Positions 1 to 8,709 of a DNA stretch of 25,961 nucleotides are shown here, in pieces. The position numbers and the translations under genes were made by a program. Origin of the DNA: Paracoccaceae bacterium. GTDB taxonomy: Bacteria > Pseudomonadota > Alphaproteobacteria > Rhodobacterales > Rhodobacteraceae. Numbering within the stretch: the stretch's first letter is position 1; each line of letters opens with the position of its first letter. The notes beneath the pieces were generated by a model. The model worked only from the letters and a program-made list of their open reading frames with translations, searched no databases and was not told the origin of the DNA. The stretch covers positions 1 through 25,961 of the forward strand of contig DAOUPC010000002.1 in assembly GCA_030626365.1 (NCBI GenBank). The letters run 5' to 3'.

Positions 1-1078
1 ACGCGACCGCGACCGGATCATTCACGCCAGCGCGTTCAGGCGCCTGAAACACAAGACCCAGGTTTTTGTTGAACACGAGGGCGATTATTACCGCACCCGC
101 CTGACCCATTCGATCGAAGTGGCGCAGGTTGCGCGCACGATTTCCGGCGCTCTGAACCTGAACCCGGAACTGACCGAGGCCATCGCGCTGGCGCATGACC
201 TGGGCCACACACCGTTCGGGCACACCGGCGAAGATGCGCTGGCAGAACTGATGGCCCCCTATGGCGGGTTTGATCACAACGCCCAGGCGATCCGCATTGT
301 CACCCATATGGAGCGCCACTATGCCGATTTTGACGGGCTGAACCTGACCTGGGAAACGCTTGAGGGGCTGGCCAAGCATAATGGCCCGGTCACTGGCGAT
401 CTGCCCTGGGCGCTGGCCGAATACGGGAAACGGCACGATCTGGAACTTGATACCTTTGCGGGTGCCGAGGCACAGGTGGCGGCGATTGCCGATGATGTGG
501 CCTATAATCACCATGACCTGCACGACGGGTTGCGGGCCGAACTGTTCTCAAGCAACGAATTGCTGGACCTGCCGATTTTGGATGCCTGTTTCGCCGAGGT
601 GGATCAGAAATACCCCGGCCTGAACTCTTATCGGCGCCGTCACGAGGCCCTGCGCCGGTTCTTTGGCGTTCTGGTCGAGGATGTGATCGTTCTGGCACGC
701 CGGAATCTGGATGATCTTGCCCCGAAAACGGTCGAAGATATCCGCCTTGCCGGGCGGCCCATGGTCCAGTTTTCGGACCGGATATTCAACGACCTCAAGG
801 TGATCCGTGCCTTCCTGTTTGATCGGATGTATCGCGCGCCCAGCGTGGTGGTCATGCGCACGCAGGTGACCCATGTGGTAAAGGACCTGTTCCCGTGTTT
901 TATGGCGCATCCCGATCAACTGCCCAAACAGTGGCGCAAGGATGTCGAGGCCGCCCGGGGCGAAACCGCGCTGGCGCGGATCGTGTCGGATTATATCGCC
1001 GGAATGACCGACCGGTTTGCGCTTCAGGAACACGCGCGGTTGCTGGGCGGGCCCGAACCCGAACCAGACCCCCGGTAA
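1..1078 (+). CDS. dgt: dGTPase-like HD-domain deoxynucleotide triphosphohydrolase (5' partial)
   Basis: The reading frame is open from base 2, so the true start lies before the window; about 358 residues are visible, most of a family member. It should be a cytosolic metal-dependent enzyme that cleaves dNTPs to the nucleoside and triphosphate. The HD-domain ligands are visible: the first His in RLTHS just upstream of base 119, the AHDLGHTPFGH block near bases 197-230, and a later DDVAYNHHD segment near 490-520. The GTG at 119 is internal to the conserved HD core and is not a credible start. The name is a family-level call; in alphaproteobacteria these are usually labelled dGTPase-like because substrate preference differs from the E. 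coli enzyme. argS follows 88 bases downstream on the same strand. Confidence 0.93.
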   Translation, partial: RDRDRIIHASAFRRLKHKTQVFVEHEGDYYRTRLTHSIEVAQVARTISGALNLNPELTEAIALAHDLGHTPFGHTGEDALAELMAPYGGFDHNAQAIRIVTHMERHYADFDGLNLTWETLEGLAKHNGPVTGDLPWALAEYGKRHDLELDTFAGAEAQVAAIADDVAYNHHDLHDGLRAELFSSNELLDLPILDACFAEVDQKYPGLNSYRRRHEALRRFFGVLVEDVIVLARRNLDDLAPKTVEDIRLAGRPMVQFSDRIFNDLKVIRAFLFDRMYRAPSVVVMRTQVTHVVKDLFPCFMAHPDQLPKQWRKDVEAARGETALARIVSDYIAGMTDRFALQEHARLLGGPEPEPDPR

Positions 1079-1112
1079 TCTGGCCGTAATTTGACGCATG
1101 TCATGTGGTGAG

Positions 1113-1140
1113 TTGACCACACATGCACGGATGATAAACC
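1113..1140 (+). promoter_or_regulatory. weak candidate promoter upstream of argS
   Basis: TTGACC (1113-1118) resembles a -35 box. A 16-base spacer separates it from TAAACC (1135-1140), a poor -10 box. A 6-bp inverted repeat (TGTGGT / ACCACA) overlaps the first box. Only the position and the -35 match support it, and argS could equally be read through from the upstream gene. Confidence 0.25.
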
Positions 1141-1166
1141 CCGGCCCTAACCCAAAGGATGCCGTA

Positions 1167-2912
1167 ATGAACCTGTTCGCCGATATTCGTCTGCTTGTGC
1201 TGGAAAGCCTGGATGCCATGGTTACCAAAGGCGCGCTGCCCGGGGGGCTGGCGATGGCCAATGTCACGGTCGAACCACCGCGCGATGCCGCACATGGGGA
1301 TATGGCGACCAATGCGGCGATGGTGCTGGCCAAACCGGCAGGCATGAAGCCCCGCGATATTGCCGCCGCACTGGCCGACATTCTGGCCGCCGATCCACGT
1401 GTCATCAGCGTCGAAGTGGCCGGGCCGGGGTTTTTGAACCTGCGGCTTGCGCCTGCGGTCTGGCAGGGGGTTCTGGGGCAGGTATTGCAGTCGGGACCCG
1501 GCTATGGGCGCTCGGACATGGGGGCGGGTCAAAAGGTTAACGTGGAATTTGTCAGTGCGAACCCCACCGGACCATTGCATGTGGGCCACACCCGCGGCGC
1601 GGTGTTCGGCGATGCGCTGGCCAGCCTGCTGGATTATTCCGGCCATGATGTGACGCGCGAATATTATATCAATGACGGCGGTGCGCAGGTCGATGTGCTG
1701 GCCCGGTCCGTCTATCTGCGCTATCTTGAGGCGCTGGGACAAGAGGTGGCCTTTCCTGACGGCACCTACCCCGGCGATTACCTGGTTCCGGTGGGCGCGG
1801 CGCTGGCCAAGGAAAAGGGCGATGCCTGGGTTGATCAGCCAGAAGATGTCTGGCTGGCCGAGGTTCGCACCTATTCCACAGACGCGATGATGGACCTGAT
1901 CCGCGCTGATCTGGCCTCGTTAGGGGTGCATATGGATGTGTTTTTCAGCGAAAAGTCGTTGTATGGCACGGGCCGGATCGAGGCGGCCCTGGCTGACCTT
2001 GAAAACAAGGGCCTGATCTATGAGGGCGTGCTTGAGCCGCCAAAAGGCAAGATGCCCGATGATTGGGAACCGCGCGAACAGACCTTGTTCAAATCCACCG
2101 CGCATGGCGATGATGTGGATCGCCCGGTCAAGAAATCCGATGGGGGGTGGACCTATTTTGCCCCCGACATCGCGTACCATTTTGATAAGATTACCAGAGG
2201 GTTCGACGCGCTTATTGATGTGCTTGGGGCGGACCACGGTGGGTATGTCAAACGGATGAAGGCCGCCGTGAGCGCCCTTAGTGATGGCGCTGTGCCGCTG
2301 GATATCAAGCTGACGCAACTGGTCAAACTGTGGAAGGACGGCCAGCCGTTCAAGATGTCCAAACGGGCCGGAACCTTTGTTACGCTGCGCGATGTGATCG
2401 ATCTGGTTGGCCCGGATGTGACGCGCTTTGTGATGCTGACGCGCAAGAACGACGCCTCGCTTGATTTTGACTTTGACAAGGTGCTGGAACAAAGTCGCGA
2501 TAACCCGGTGTTTTATGTCCAATACGCCCACGCCCGCGTGATGAGCGTGCTGCGCCGCGCCGCCGAGGCCGGAATTGCGGCAGATGCGGCGGCGCTGAAA
2601 GGGGCCGATCTGGGCCTGATCACCCACGAATCAGAACTGACAGTGGCCAGAAAACTGGCCGAATGGCCGCGCCTGGTCGAAATTGCCGCGCGCACGAACG
2701 AACCACACCGCGTGGCGTTTTACCTGTACGAACTGGCGGGCGATTTTCACGCATTGTGGAACCGGGGCAATGATTTGCCCGAATTGCGGTTCCTTCAGCC
2801 TGACGATGTCGCCACAAGCCAGGCAAAAATGGCGCTGGCCAGTGCCGTTTGCGTTGTTATTTCCTCAGGTCTTGGTATTCTGGGCGTAACACCGGTGCAG
2901 GAGATGCGGTAA
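1167..2912 (+). CDS. argS: arginyl-tRNA synthetase
   Basis: Class I aminoacyl-tRNA synthetase that charges tRNA-Arg in the cytosol. The protein of 581 residues matches the usual bacterial ArgS length. The ATP-binding HIGH motif appears as HVGH (residues 138-141, followed by TRG) and the KMSKS loop as KMSKR (396-400). An ArgS-type N-terminal domain precedes the catalytic core, and a helical anticodon-binding domain follows. The start was placed at ATG 1167 because an AAAGGA Shine-Dalgarno sequence lies 7 bases before it and the protein then begins MNLFADIR; an in-frame ATG at 1098 would add 23 residues unlike the family. It is followed after 84 bases by the SPOR-domain gene. Confidence 0.97.
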   Translation: MNLFADIRLLVLESLDAMVTKGALPGGLAMANVTVEPPRDAAHGDMATNAAMVLAKPAGMKPRDIAAALADILAADPRVISVEVAGPGFLNLRLAPAVWQGVLGQVLQSGPGYGRSDMGAGQKVNVEFVSANPTGPLHVGHTRGAVFGDALASLLDYSGHDVTREYYINDGGAQVDVLARSVYLRYLEALGQEVAFPDGTYPGDYLVPVGAALAKEKGDAWVDQPEDVWLAEVRTYSTDAMMDLIRADLASLGVHMDVFFSEKSLYGTGRIEAALADLENKGLIYEGVLEPPKGKMPDDWEPREQTLFKSTAHGDDVDRPVKKSDGGWTYFAPDIAYHFDKITRGFDALIDVLGADHGGYVKRMKAAVSALSDGAVPLDIKLTQLVKLWKDGQPFKMSKRAGTFVTLRDVIDLVGPDVTRFVMLTRKNDASLDFDFDKVLEQSRDNPVFYVQYAHARVMSVLRRAAEAGIAADAAALKGADLGLITHESELTVARKLAEWPRLVEIAARTNEPHRVAFYLYELAGDFHALWNRGNDLPELRFLQPDDVATSQAKMALASAVCVVISSGLGILGVTPVQEMR

Positions 2913-2996
2913 CAAAACCGCCCGAACGCCGGTCCGAGGCAGTATTCAACGAAACCCGGACGCCACGAATGGCGCAATCGGGGCAGTGAGGCGGAC

Positions 2997-4202
2997 ATGG
3001 CGGATATCGAATACACGGGCGACGTGTACACCCAGCTTATGGGTGGGCGGGTTATGCATGCCGGGCAGGCCGGACAAGCGGTGCAAGACGGGCACGTCGC
3101 TGGCGACCCTGCTGCGCCGGACCCATTTTCCCGACAAATGCCTTCAGATCATGCACCCGCACCCGCACCCTCTGCGTTGGGCGCGACGGTTAGTTTTTTC
3201 GGTGCGATGGCTTCGGTGGCGCTGGTGGTTGGTGTCGGGGTCTGGGGGTACAAGCTGATGGTGCGTGATGTCAGCGGTGTTCCGGTGGTGCGTGCGCTGG
3301 CGGGGCCGATGCGCATACAGCCGGACAATCCCGGCGGGCTTCAGGCGGACCATCAGGGGTTGGCGGTGAATGCGGTTGCCGCCGGTGGAACGGCGGCCCC
3401 GACGGCGGACCGGCTGATGCTGGCCCCGCGTCCGGTTGAGTTGACCGACGAGGACCGCCCAAAAGACCGGACCACACCACAGCGCGTTTCACTGGACCTG
3501 ACGCCAGAACAGTCGGCGCAACAGGCCGCACAACAATCCGGTTCGTCCCGCGTGGACACACCAACCGCCACGGCCCAGGAAACGATGGAGGTCGATGCAC
3601 TGGTTGAACAGTTGACCGCAGGGGTCGAACCCATGTCCGGCAAAGAAAGCCCGATAGGCACCCCGCAAACGCCCGCCTCTGACGAGATTGCCGCATTGGG
3701 TGTATCGCCCCAGATCCCGACATCCGGCATCCAGGAAAGTACCGGCCAAAAAAGTACCGGCCAAAAAACCGGCGCGGCGGGTCAACCGGCCGTTCTGACG
3801 GGTCCGGGCCTGACCCATTCGCTGCGCCCCCGGTCGCGCCCGGCCCGCGCGGTTGGCACGCAAGCGGCTGCTAGCGCTGATTTGGCGTCGGCGATCACCG
3901 CCGCGATCAGCACGGTGACCAACCTTGATGTTGACCCCGACAGCCTGGCGACCGGCACCCGTCTGGCCCAGTTGGGGGCCTATGACAGCCCTGAAATTGC
4001 ACGGGCCGAATGGGACCGGCTGGCGGTAAAATTCACAGAATACCTTGAGGATAAACAACGGGTTATACAGGTCGCCAACAGCGGCGGGCGAACCTTTTAC
4101 CGGCTGCGTGCCATGGGGTTTGACGACCTGAGCGCGGCGCGCCGGTTCTGTTCTGCGCTGGTGTCGGAAAACGCGGATTGCATCCCGGTCACCATAAGGT
4201 GA
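2997..4202 (+). CDS. membrane-anchored SPOR-domain protein
   Basis: A 401-residue single-pass protein. After about 60 cytoplasmic residues there is one hydrophobic segment (about 62-86). A long Pro/Thr/Gln-rich linker follows, then a C-terminal SPOR domain (about 320-401) recognisable from TRLAQLGAY, the FYRLRAMGF strand and the final ADCIPVTIR. SPOR domains bind denuded peptidoglycan glycans and recruit proteins to the septum, so a cell-wall or division role is likely. The adjacent nagZ, whose start overlaps this stop codon by four bases, fits a cell-wall context. The linker contains the pentapeptide STGQK twice in a row (248-257), encoded by a perfect 15-base tandem duplication. The linker is probably disordered. 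No enzymatic domain is seen. Confidence 0.85.
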   Translation: MADIEYTGDVYTQLMGGRVMHAGQAGQAVQDGHVAGDPAAPDPFSRQMPSDHAPAPAPSALGATVSFFGAMASVALVVGVGVWGYKLMVRDVSGVPVVRALAGPMRIQPDNPGGLQADHQGLAVNAVAAGGTAAPTADRLMLAPRPVELTDEDRPKDRTTPQRVSLDLTPEQSAQQAAQQSGSSRVDTPTATAQETMEVDALVEQLTAGVEPMSGKESPIGTPQTPASDEIAALGVSPQIPTSGIQESTGQKSTGQKTGAAGQPAVLTGPGLTHSLRPRSRPARAVGTQAAASADLASAITAAISTVTNLDVDPDSLATGTRLAQLGAYDSPEIARAEWDRLAVKFTEYLEDKQRVIQVANSGGRTFYRLRAMGFDDLSAARRFCSALVSENADCIPVTIR

Positions 4203-5209
4203 GGTTCGGTGCCACCATTCTTGACGCCACCGGCTTGCGCCTTGACGACGAGGAAAAGGCGCTGTTTCGCGATGTGAACCCGTTTGGCTTTATCCTGTTT
4301 GCCCGTAACATCGACACGCCCGACCAAATTCGCGCCCTGTGCGATGATTTTCGCACCGCTGTCGGGCGCAATTGCCCGATCACCATCGATCAGGAAGGTG
4401 GCAGGGTTCAGCGCCTGCGCCGCCCGTTGGCGCGCAACTGGCTGGCCCCGCTGGATCACGTCCTGCGCGCCGGGGCCGGGCAGGGTGAACAGGCCATGTA
4501 CCTGCGCTATCGTCTGATTGCGGATGAACTGTACGGGCTTGGCATTGATTGCAATTGTGCGCCTATGATCGACCTTTCCGGGCCGAACACCCATGCATTT
4601 CTGCAAAACCGCTGTTACGCAGAGACCCCGGATCGTGTGGCCGCCATTGGCCGCGCGGTGGCAAATGGTCTGTTGGATGGCGGTGTTTTGCCGGTGGTCA
4701 AACATATACCGGGCCACGGGCGGGCGACACAGGACAGCCACCATGACCTGCCGCATGTGGGGGCCGACCTAAAGGCGCTGACGGATACTGACTTTGCCCC
4801 GTTCCGGGCGCTGAATGACCTGCCTATGGGGATGACCGCGCATCTGGTCTATGATGCAATCGACCCGGTTGCGGCCACTGTTTCGGCTGTGATGATGCGG
4901 CTGATCCGTGAACAGATCGGCTTTGACGGGCTGATCATGACCGACGACATTTCGATGAAAGCGCTGAACGGGTCGCTGGGCGATATTTCGCGCGCGTCCC
5001 TTGCGGCGGGCTGTGATGTGGTGCTGGCGTGCAACCGGTCACTGGCCGAGCGCGATGAGGTGGCGCAGGCCGCCGGAGAGATGGGCGAGGCGGCCCAACA
5101 AAGGGCCGAGGCCGCGCTGGCGGCACGTCGCCCCCCACGCGAACTTGACATTGCCGCCGCCGAGGCCGACCTTTCGCGCCTGATGGGCGGGCAGGTGTAT
5201 GACGGATAG
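4199..5209 (+). CDS. nagZ: beta-N-acetylhexosaminidase NagZ
   Basis: Cytosolic glycoside hydrolase family 3 enzyme that removes N-acetylglucosamine from anhydro-muropeptides during peptidoglycan recycling. The 336-residue product is of normal length. Family signatures include DQEGGRVQRL (64-73), the KHIPGHG block (168-174) with the following DSH (179-181) that supplies the Asp/His acid-base pair, and MTDDISM (248-254), which contains the catalytic aspartate. I chose GTG 4199 because it overlaps the upstream stop as GTGA and yields the family-like N terminus MRFGATILDA; a TTG at 4178 would add seven unlikely residues. The gene overlaps scpA by 11 bases at its 3' end. Confidence 0.95.
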   Translation: MRFGATILDATGLRLDDEEKALFRDVNPFGFILFARNIDTPDQIRALCDDFRTAVGRNCPITIDQEGGRVQRLRRPLARNWLAPLDHVLRAGAGQGEQAMYLRYRLIADELYGLGIDCNCAPMIDLSGPNTHAFLQNRCYAETPDRVAAIGRAVANGLLDGGVLPVVKHIPGHGRATQDSHHDLPHVGADLKALTDTDFAPFRALNDLPMGMTAHLVYDAIDPVAATVSAVMMRLIREQIGFDGLIMTDDISMKALNGSLGDISRASLAAGCDVVLACNRSLAERDEVAQAAGEMGEAAQQRAEAALAARRPPRELDIAAAEADLSRLMGGQVYDG

Positions 5210-5990
5210 TCTGTTTCAGGAAGATACCCTTTCGGTAAGCGAGCGGCTGGCAGCCGAGGCGCTGATTGTTGACGTGGACGGCTATGAGGGGCCGCTTGAT
5301 GTGTTGCTGACCCTGTCACGCACGCAAAAGGTGGACCTGCGCAAGATTTCGGTGCTGGAACTGGCGCGCCAGTATCTGGGGTTTGTCGAACGCGCCAAGG
5401 CGCTGCGGCTGGAACTGGCGGCGGACTATCTGGTGATGGCGGCCTGGCTGGCGTTTCTGAAATCACGCCTGTTGCTGCCCCCTGATCCCACCGAAGAGGG
5501 CCCAACCGGCGAAGAACTGGCCGCGCATCTGGCGTTTCAGCTGGAGCGGCTTCAGGCCATGCGTGACGTGGCCGCGCGACTGATGGCGTGTGACCGGCTG
5601 GGCCGGGATTTCTTTGCCCGTGGTCAGGGCGAAGACGTGACCCGGATCAGGACGGTCCGTTATAACGCCAGCCTGCTGGACCTGATGCAGGGCTATGCCC
5701 GCATCCGCACCCGCGATGATTTTCGCCCCTTTGTGATGGATCGCGATTCGGTGTTCACCATGGAACAGGCGCTGGAACGGATGCGCACGATGATCGGCTA
5801 TACCGGGTCCTGGACCGACATGGCATCCTATCTGCCGGCGGGGTGGGATGGTGACCCGGTGCGGCGCAGATCAGCCACGGCCGCGACCTTTGCGGCCTCG
5901 CTTGAACTGGTCAAAGAGGGCCACCTGGAAATCCGCCAGACAGAGGCCTTTGCCCCGATCCAGCTGCGAAAAGTTGATGGAACAACATGA
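5199..5990 (+). CDS. scpA: segregation and condensation protein A (kleisin)
   Basis: ScpA is the kleisin that bridges SMC heads with ScpB to organise and segregate the chromosome. The 263-residue protein shows the N-terminal ScpA signature YEGPLDVLL (about residues 28-36) followed by helices typical of the SMC-neck-binding region, and a C-terminal winged-helix portion. It starts at ATG 5199, inside the last codons of nagZ (11-base overlap), and its stop overlaps the scpB start as ATGA, implying translational coupling of the two subunits. Confidence 0.95.
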   Translation: MTDSLFQEDTLSVSERLAAEALIVDVDGYEGPLDVLLTLSRTQKVDLRKISVLELARQYLGFVERAKALRLELAADYLVMAAWLAFLKSRLLLPPDPTEEGPTGEELAAHLAFQLERLQAMRDVAARLMACDRLGRDFFARGQGEDVTRIRTVRYNASLLDLMQGYARIRTRDDFRPFVMDRDSVFTMEQALERMRTMIGYTGSWTDMASYLPAGWDGDPVRRRSATAATFAASLELVKEGHLEIRQTEAFAPIQLRKVDGTT

Positions 5991-6631
5991 TGCAAGACGC
6001 TGATAAAAATACCGAAAGCCTGTTTGAGGCCCCCCCGATAGCCGAACAGGAACGCATGTGCGAGGCGGTGCTGTTTGCCAGCGCCGATCCGGTCAGCGTG
6101 CGTGACCTTGAGGCGCGGATGCCGGTTGGATGTGACGTGGTGCAGGCGCTGGAACATTTGCGAAAACGCTATGAGGGACGCGGCGTACGGGTGGTTCGGG
6201 TGAACGATTCTTGGGTCATTCGCACAGCACCCGACCTTGGGTTCCTGATGCAGAAGGAAACGGTGGAAACCCGCAAACTAAGCCGCGCAGCAATCGAAAC
6301 CCTGGCGATCATCGCCTATCATCAACCCGCTACCCGCGCCGAGATTGAGGAAATTCGCGGCGTATCGGTGTCACGCGGCACGATTGACCAACTGATGGGG
6401 CTGGAATGGATTCGCTTTGGGCGGCGCAAGATGACGCCGGGGCGCCCCGTGACCTTTGTGGTGACGCCTGAATTCCTGGACCATTTCGGATTGGAAAGCG
6501 CGCGCGACTTGCCGGGGCTGAAGGAGTTGCGCGCCGCCGGCCTGCTGGAAAACCGTCCAGCCCCGGGGGCGCTGGCCTTTGGCGAAGACGACGAAACCGC
6601 CGCCGAGCAGCCCGAACTTTTTGAGGAATAG
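5987..6631 (+). CDS. scpB: segregation and condensation protein B
   Basis: ScpB forms a dimer of tandem winged-helix domains that binds ScpA in the SMC-ScpAB condensin. The 214-residue protein shows typical segments: CEAVLFAS near the N terminus, the LSRAAIETLAIIAYHQP block, and RGTIDQLM..W in the second winged helix. The C-terminal tail after about residue 185 is acidic and low in complexity. ATG 5987 overlaps the scpA stop; a second ATG three bases on is equally possible. No obvious terminator follows before the next small gene. Confidence 0.95.
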   Translation: MMQDADKNTESLFEAPPIAEQERMCEAVLFASADPVSVRDLEARMPVGCDVVQALEHLRKRYEGRGVRVVRVNDSWVIRTAPDLGFLMQKETVETRKLSRAAIETLAIIAYHQPATRAEIEEIRGVSVSRGTIDQLMGLEWIRFGRRKMTPGRPVTFVVTPEFLDHFGLESARDLPGLKELRAAGLLENRPAPGALAFGEDDETAAEQPELFEE

Positions 6632-6706
6632 GCGCACCATCGCCGCAAAACCGGCATAAATACCGCCTAAGATCGGCATTGGCAGCAGAGTGAAAAGGAA
6701 ACAGGC

Positions 6707-6931
6707 ATGAATATGAATCAGATCATCAACATGGTTATTCGCATCCTTATGCGCAAAGCGATCAATTCTGGTATCAAGACCGGTATTGGCGCGATGTCGG
6801 GGTTTGGCCAGCGGAATGGCACGCAGGTCAGTGATGATGGTGCGCAAGAACAGCGCGCGCGCCAGCCCAAGAATGCCAGCGCTCAGGCCCGTAAAATGGC
6901 CCGGATCACCCGGCGCATCACCCGATTGTAA
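6707..6931 (+). CDS. small basic protein of unknown function
   Basis: A 74-residue reading frame with a good ribosome site (AAAAGGAA, about 7-14 bases before ATG 6707). The first 30 residues can form a hydrophobic or amphipathic helix (MNMNQIINMVIRILMRKAIN). A short Gly-rich stretch follows, and the C-terminal third is strongly basic (ARKMARITRRITRL). I do not recognise a domain. Similar short proteins occur, to my recollection, in related Rhodobacteraceae, which supports its being real. Membrane or nucleic-acid association is possible but is inference only. It lies between scpB and the exported thioredoxin-like gene. Confidence 0.65.
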   Translation: MNMNQIINMVIRILMRKAINSGIKTGIGAMSGFGQRNGTQVSDDGAQEQRARQPKNASAQARKMARITRRITRL

Positions 6932-7022
6932 GGTGGTGGGGTATTTGCGGGGCACTCACCAAGATGTGACGCCGCGCCCGGCCCATTGCCGTTAGCATGA
7001 CCAGACCAAGCTGGAGCTAACG

Positions 7023-7616
7023 ATGCATAAAACCCTTATCGCCGGACTTTTCCTGAGCATTGCAACGCCTGCCGCCTTTGGCGCACCCGCGGTCGAAATC
7101 GGCGCGGACGGGCTGCATACACAGGACTGGTTTCACGATTCCGCCCATGATGTGCGCACCGACCTTTTGTCGGCGGCAGCGGCGCAAAAGGATATGGTCA
7201 TCCTGTTCGAACAGCGCGGTTGCAGCTATTGCGTGCAGCTTCACGAGGAAAATTTCGCCCATGCCGAGATTGTCGATCTGATCACCGAAAACTTTCTTGT
7301 CGTTCAGATGGACCTGAGGGGCGAGGGCACGTTCACCGGATTTGACGGCGTGCAAACCACCGAAGGGCAGTTGGCCCGCAAATGGGGCGTGACCACGACG
7401 CCGACAACGATTGTGCTGCTTGCAAAAGACCCGTCTGTGGGATCACTCCGGGCCGCCGAAGCCTTTCGCCTGCCGGGGTATCTTGGACCGTTTGAGTATT
7501 TTTCGGTGCTTGGTTTCTTTGCAAGCGGTGCCTACGAGACCCAAGGTCTTGGGGATTTCATGAAAGCCAAGGCAGCTGAATTTGCAGCGCGCGGGGTTGA
7601 CCCGAAAACCTGGTGA
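7023..7616 (+). CDS. exported thioredoxin-like (SoxW-type) protein
   Basis: A 197-residue protein with a Sec-type signal peptide (residues 1-20, hydrophobic core LIAGLFLSIA, cleavage probably near AFGA). A thioredoxin-like fold follows, with the active-site pair CSYC (C67, C70) and a cis-proline region TTPTT (P127). It should act in the periplasm as a thiol-disulfide reductant or oxidase. The family resembles SoxW and DsbE-like proteins, but no sox or cytochrome-maturation genes are nearby, so the partner is unknown. A GGAG sequence lies about 7 bases before the start. A hairpin follows immediately after the stop, before a convergent gene. Confidence 0.85.
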   Translation: MHKTLIAGLFLSIATPAAFGAPAVEIGADGLHTQDWFHDSAHDVRTDLLSAAAAQKDMVILFEQRGCSYCVQLHEENFAHAEIVDLITENFLVVQMDLRGEGTFTGFDGVQTTEGQLARKWGVTTTPTTIVLLAKDPSVGSLRAAEAFRLPGYLGPFEYFSVLGFFASGAYETQGLGDFMKAKAAEFAARGVDPKTW

Positions 7617-7624
7617 TTGGTGCC

Positions 7625-7650
7625 GGTTCCCGGTTGCGGGGACCTATTTT
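7625..7650. terminator. probable intrinsic terminator between convergent genes
   Basis: GGTTCCCG (7625-7632) pairs with CGGGGACC (7637-7644) around a GTTG loop with one G-U pair. TATTTTCCC follows on the + strand. It lies eight bases after the thioredoxin-like stop codon and touches the stop of the opposing gene. The T-run is modest, so efficiency is uncertain. Confidence 0.5.
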
Positions 7651-8603
7651 CCCTTGGGTGGCAGGCGGAATTCCCCGGCTGCGGCCTGTTTTTCCAGCGC
7701 ATCCAGACGGCGGCGGAACCTGGGCGCGTTCATCCGTGATGTCACGTTGCGACAAAGCAGCGTCAGCAGGTAATACCGTTCGTCCGAATCCGTCCGGATA
7801 CGCAGCCCATGCAGGAATGCCGGGTTATCGCGGCGCACGCGATAAAGGTTGTAAAAGACATGTTCGGTCAGCTTGCCGACACCGGCCATGGCCAGAATGC
7901 GGTACAGGATTTTCATCTCGAACAGTCGCGTCTGCAATGCGCCGCCCATGCCCCGCATCCTTAGGCGGGTGACATTCGGGCGCTCGTACAGGGTCGCATG
8001 CATTGCGTCCAGTTCCTCGCGGGGGTCATAGATGACAAAGGCCTGTTCGGCCGCGTCCAGCATATCGGGGGCATAGCCATACCGGTCATTGAACGAGGTG
8101 CGCCTGATCTGCGGAAACCGGTCGTCCCATTCGGTCAGGTACGGGTCAAGCGTTGCCTGCGGCTGAATCGCCACCACGATGGCCCCCGGTGAGGCAACCG
8201 AAAACGCGGCTGCCGCGTAACCACACGGCCCGGCCCCATAGAACACAACCGTGTCAAATTCCTCAAAGAAACCATCATCGACCAACTGATCGAAAAACCC
8301 GTATATGCGCGGGCAGCGAAACCATGTGTCGCCATCCGACACGATGCACAGATGCGACCAGCCCTGCGCCTTGGCCAACTCAAACCCAAAGGGTTGCGCG
8401 GTTTCAGACAGGGTGCGGATGCCCTGCATGGTTTCGAACGTGACGATCAGTGTGCTTTTTTGATCGATGAACGTGGCAAAGTGGTGCTCGCCCAGTTGCT
8501 GATGCATACCGTTATCTTCGGCCTGCGCGATCAGGCGCTCTTTCCACTCGGCTGATTTCAGCCCAGCCAAAGACGTGTCGATACTGTTCGTTGCGTCCTG
8601 CAT
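7644..8603 (-). CDS. conserved protein of unknown function, alpha/beta-hydrolase-like
   Basis: A 319-residue protein with a good ribosome site (GAGGG eight bases before ATG at 8603). I recall close relatives in roseobacters, often labelled phosphoadenosine phosphosulfate reductase, but no PAPS-reductase motif is visible here. Residues 117-132 (DTVVFYGAGPCGYAAA) look like a beta-strand, tight turn and helix similar to the nucleophile elbow of alpha/beta hydrolases. The position where such enzymes carry Ser is Gly125, with Cys127 two residues on. A following VVAIQPQATLDP strand also suits that fold. Catalysis is therefore doubtful, and the function is unknown. It lies downstream of a glycosyltransferase on the same strand, 106 bases apart, suggesting a shared role in surface-glycan or related metabolism. 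Confidence 0.75.
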   Translation of the reverse strand: MQDATNSIDTSLAGLKSAEWKERLIAQAEDNGMHQQLGEHHFATFIDQKSTLIVTFETMQGIRTLSETAQPFGFELAKAQGWSHLCIVSDGDTWFRCPRIYGFFDQLVDDGFFEEFDTVVFYGAGPCGYAAAAFSVASPGAIVVAIQPQATLDPYLTEWDDRFPQIRRTSFNDRYGYAPDMLDAAEQAFVIYDPREELDAMHATLYERPNVTRLRMRGMGGALQTRLFEMKILYRILAMAGVGKLTEHVFYNLYRVRRDNPAFLHGLRIRTDSDERYYLLTLLCRNVTSRMNAPRFRRRLDALEKQAAAGEFRLPPKGK

Positions 8604-8709
8604 ATGTCGTCCCTCAGATCTCCGGCCACTTGATCGGACCGGTTGTCATCAGGGTGCTGAGTAAATCCGGAATGCGGCTAAATTTTGAAATTCCTGCGCT
8701 GTAAATGCT

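Noticed and set aside
1101..2627. Long antisense frames opposite argS
   Set aside because: They are mirror frames of a GC-rich coding gene with no domain similarity and no ribosome sites.
6941..6960. A third copy of the hairpin-tail repeat (GGGGTATTTGCGGGG)
   Set aside because: It shares only TATTT and G runs, with no hairpin and no AAGAAG tail.
7644..8603. PAPS reductase annotation
   Set aside because: No PAPS-binding or catalytic motif of that family is visible.
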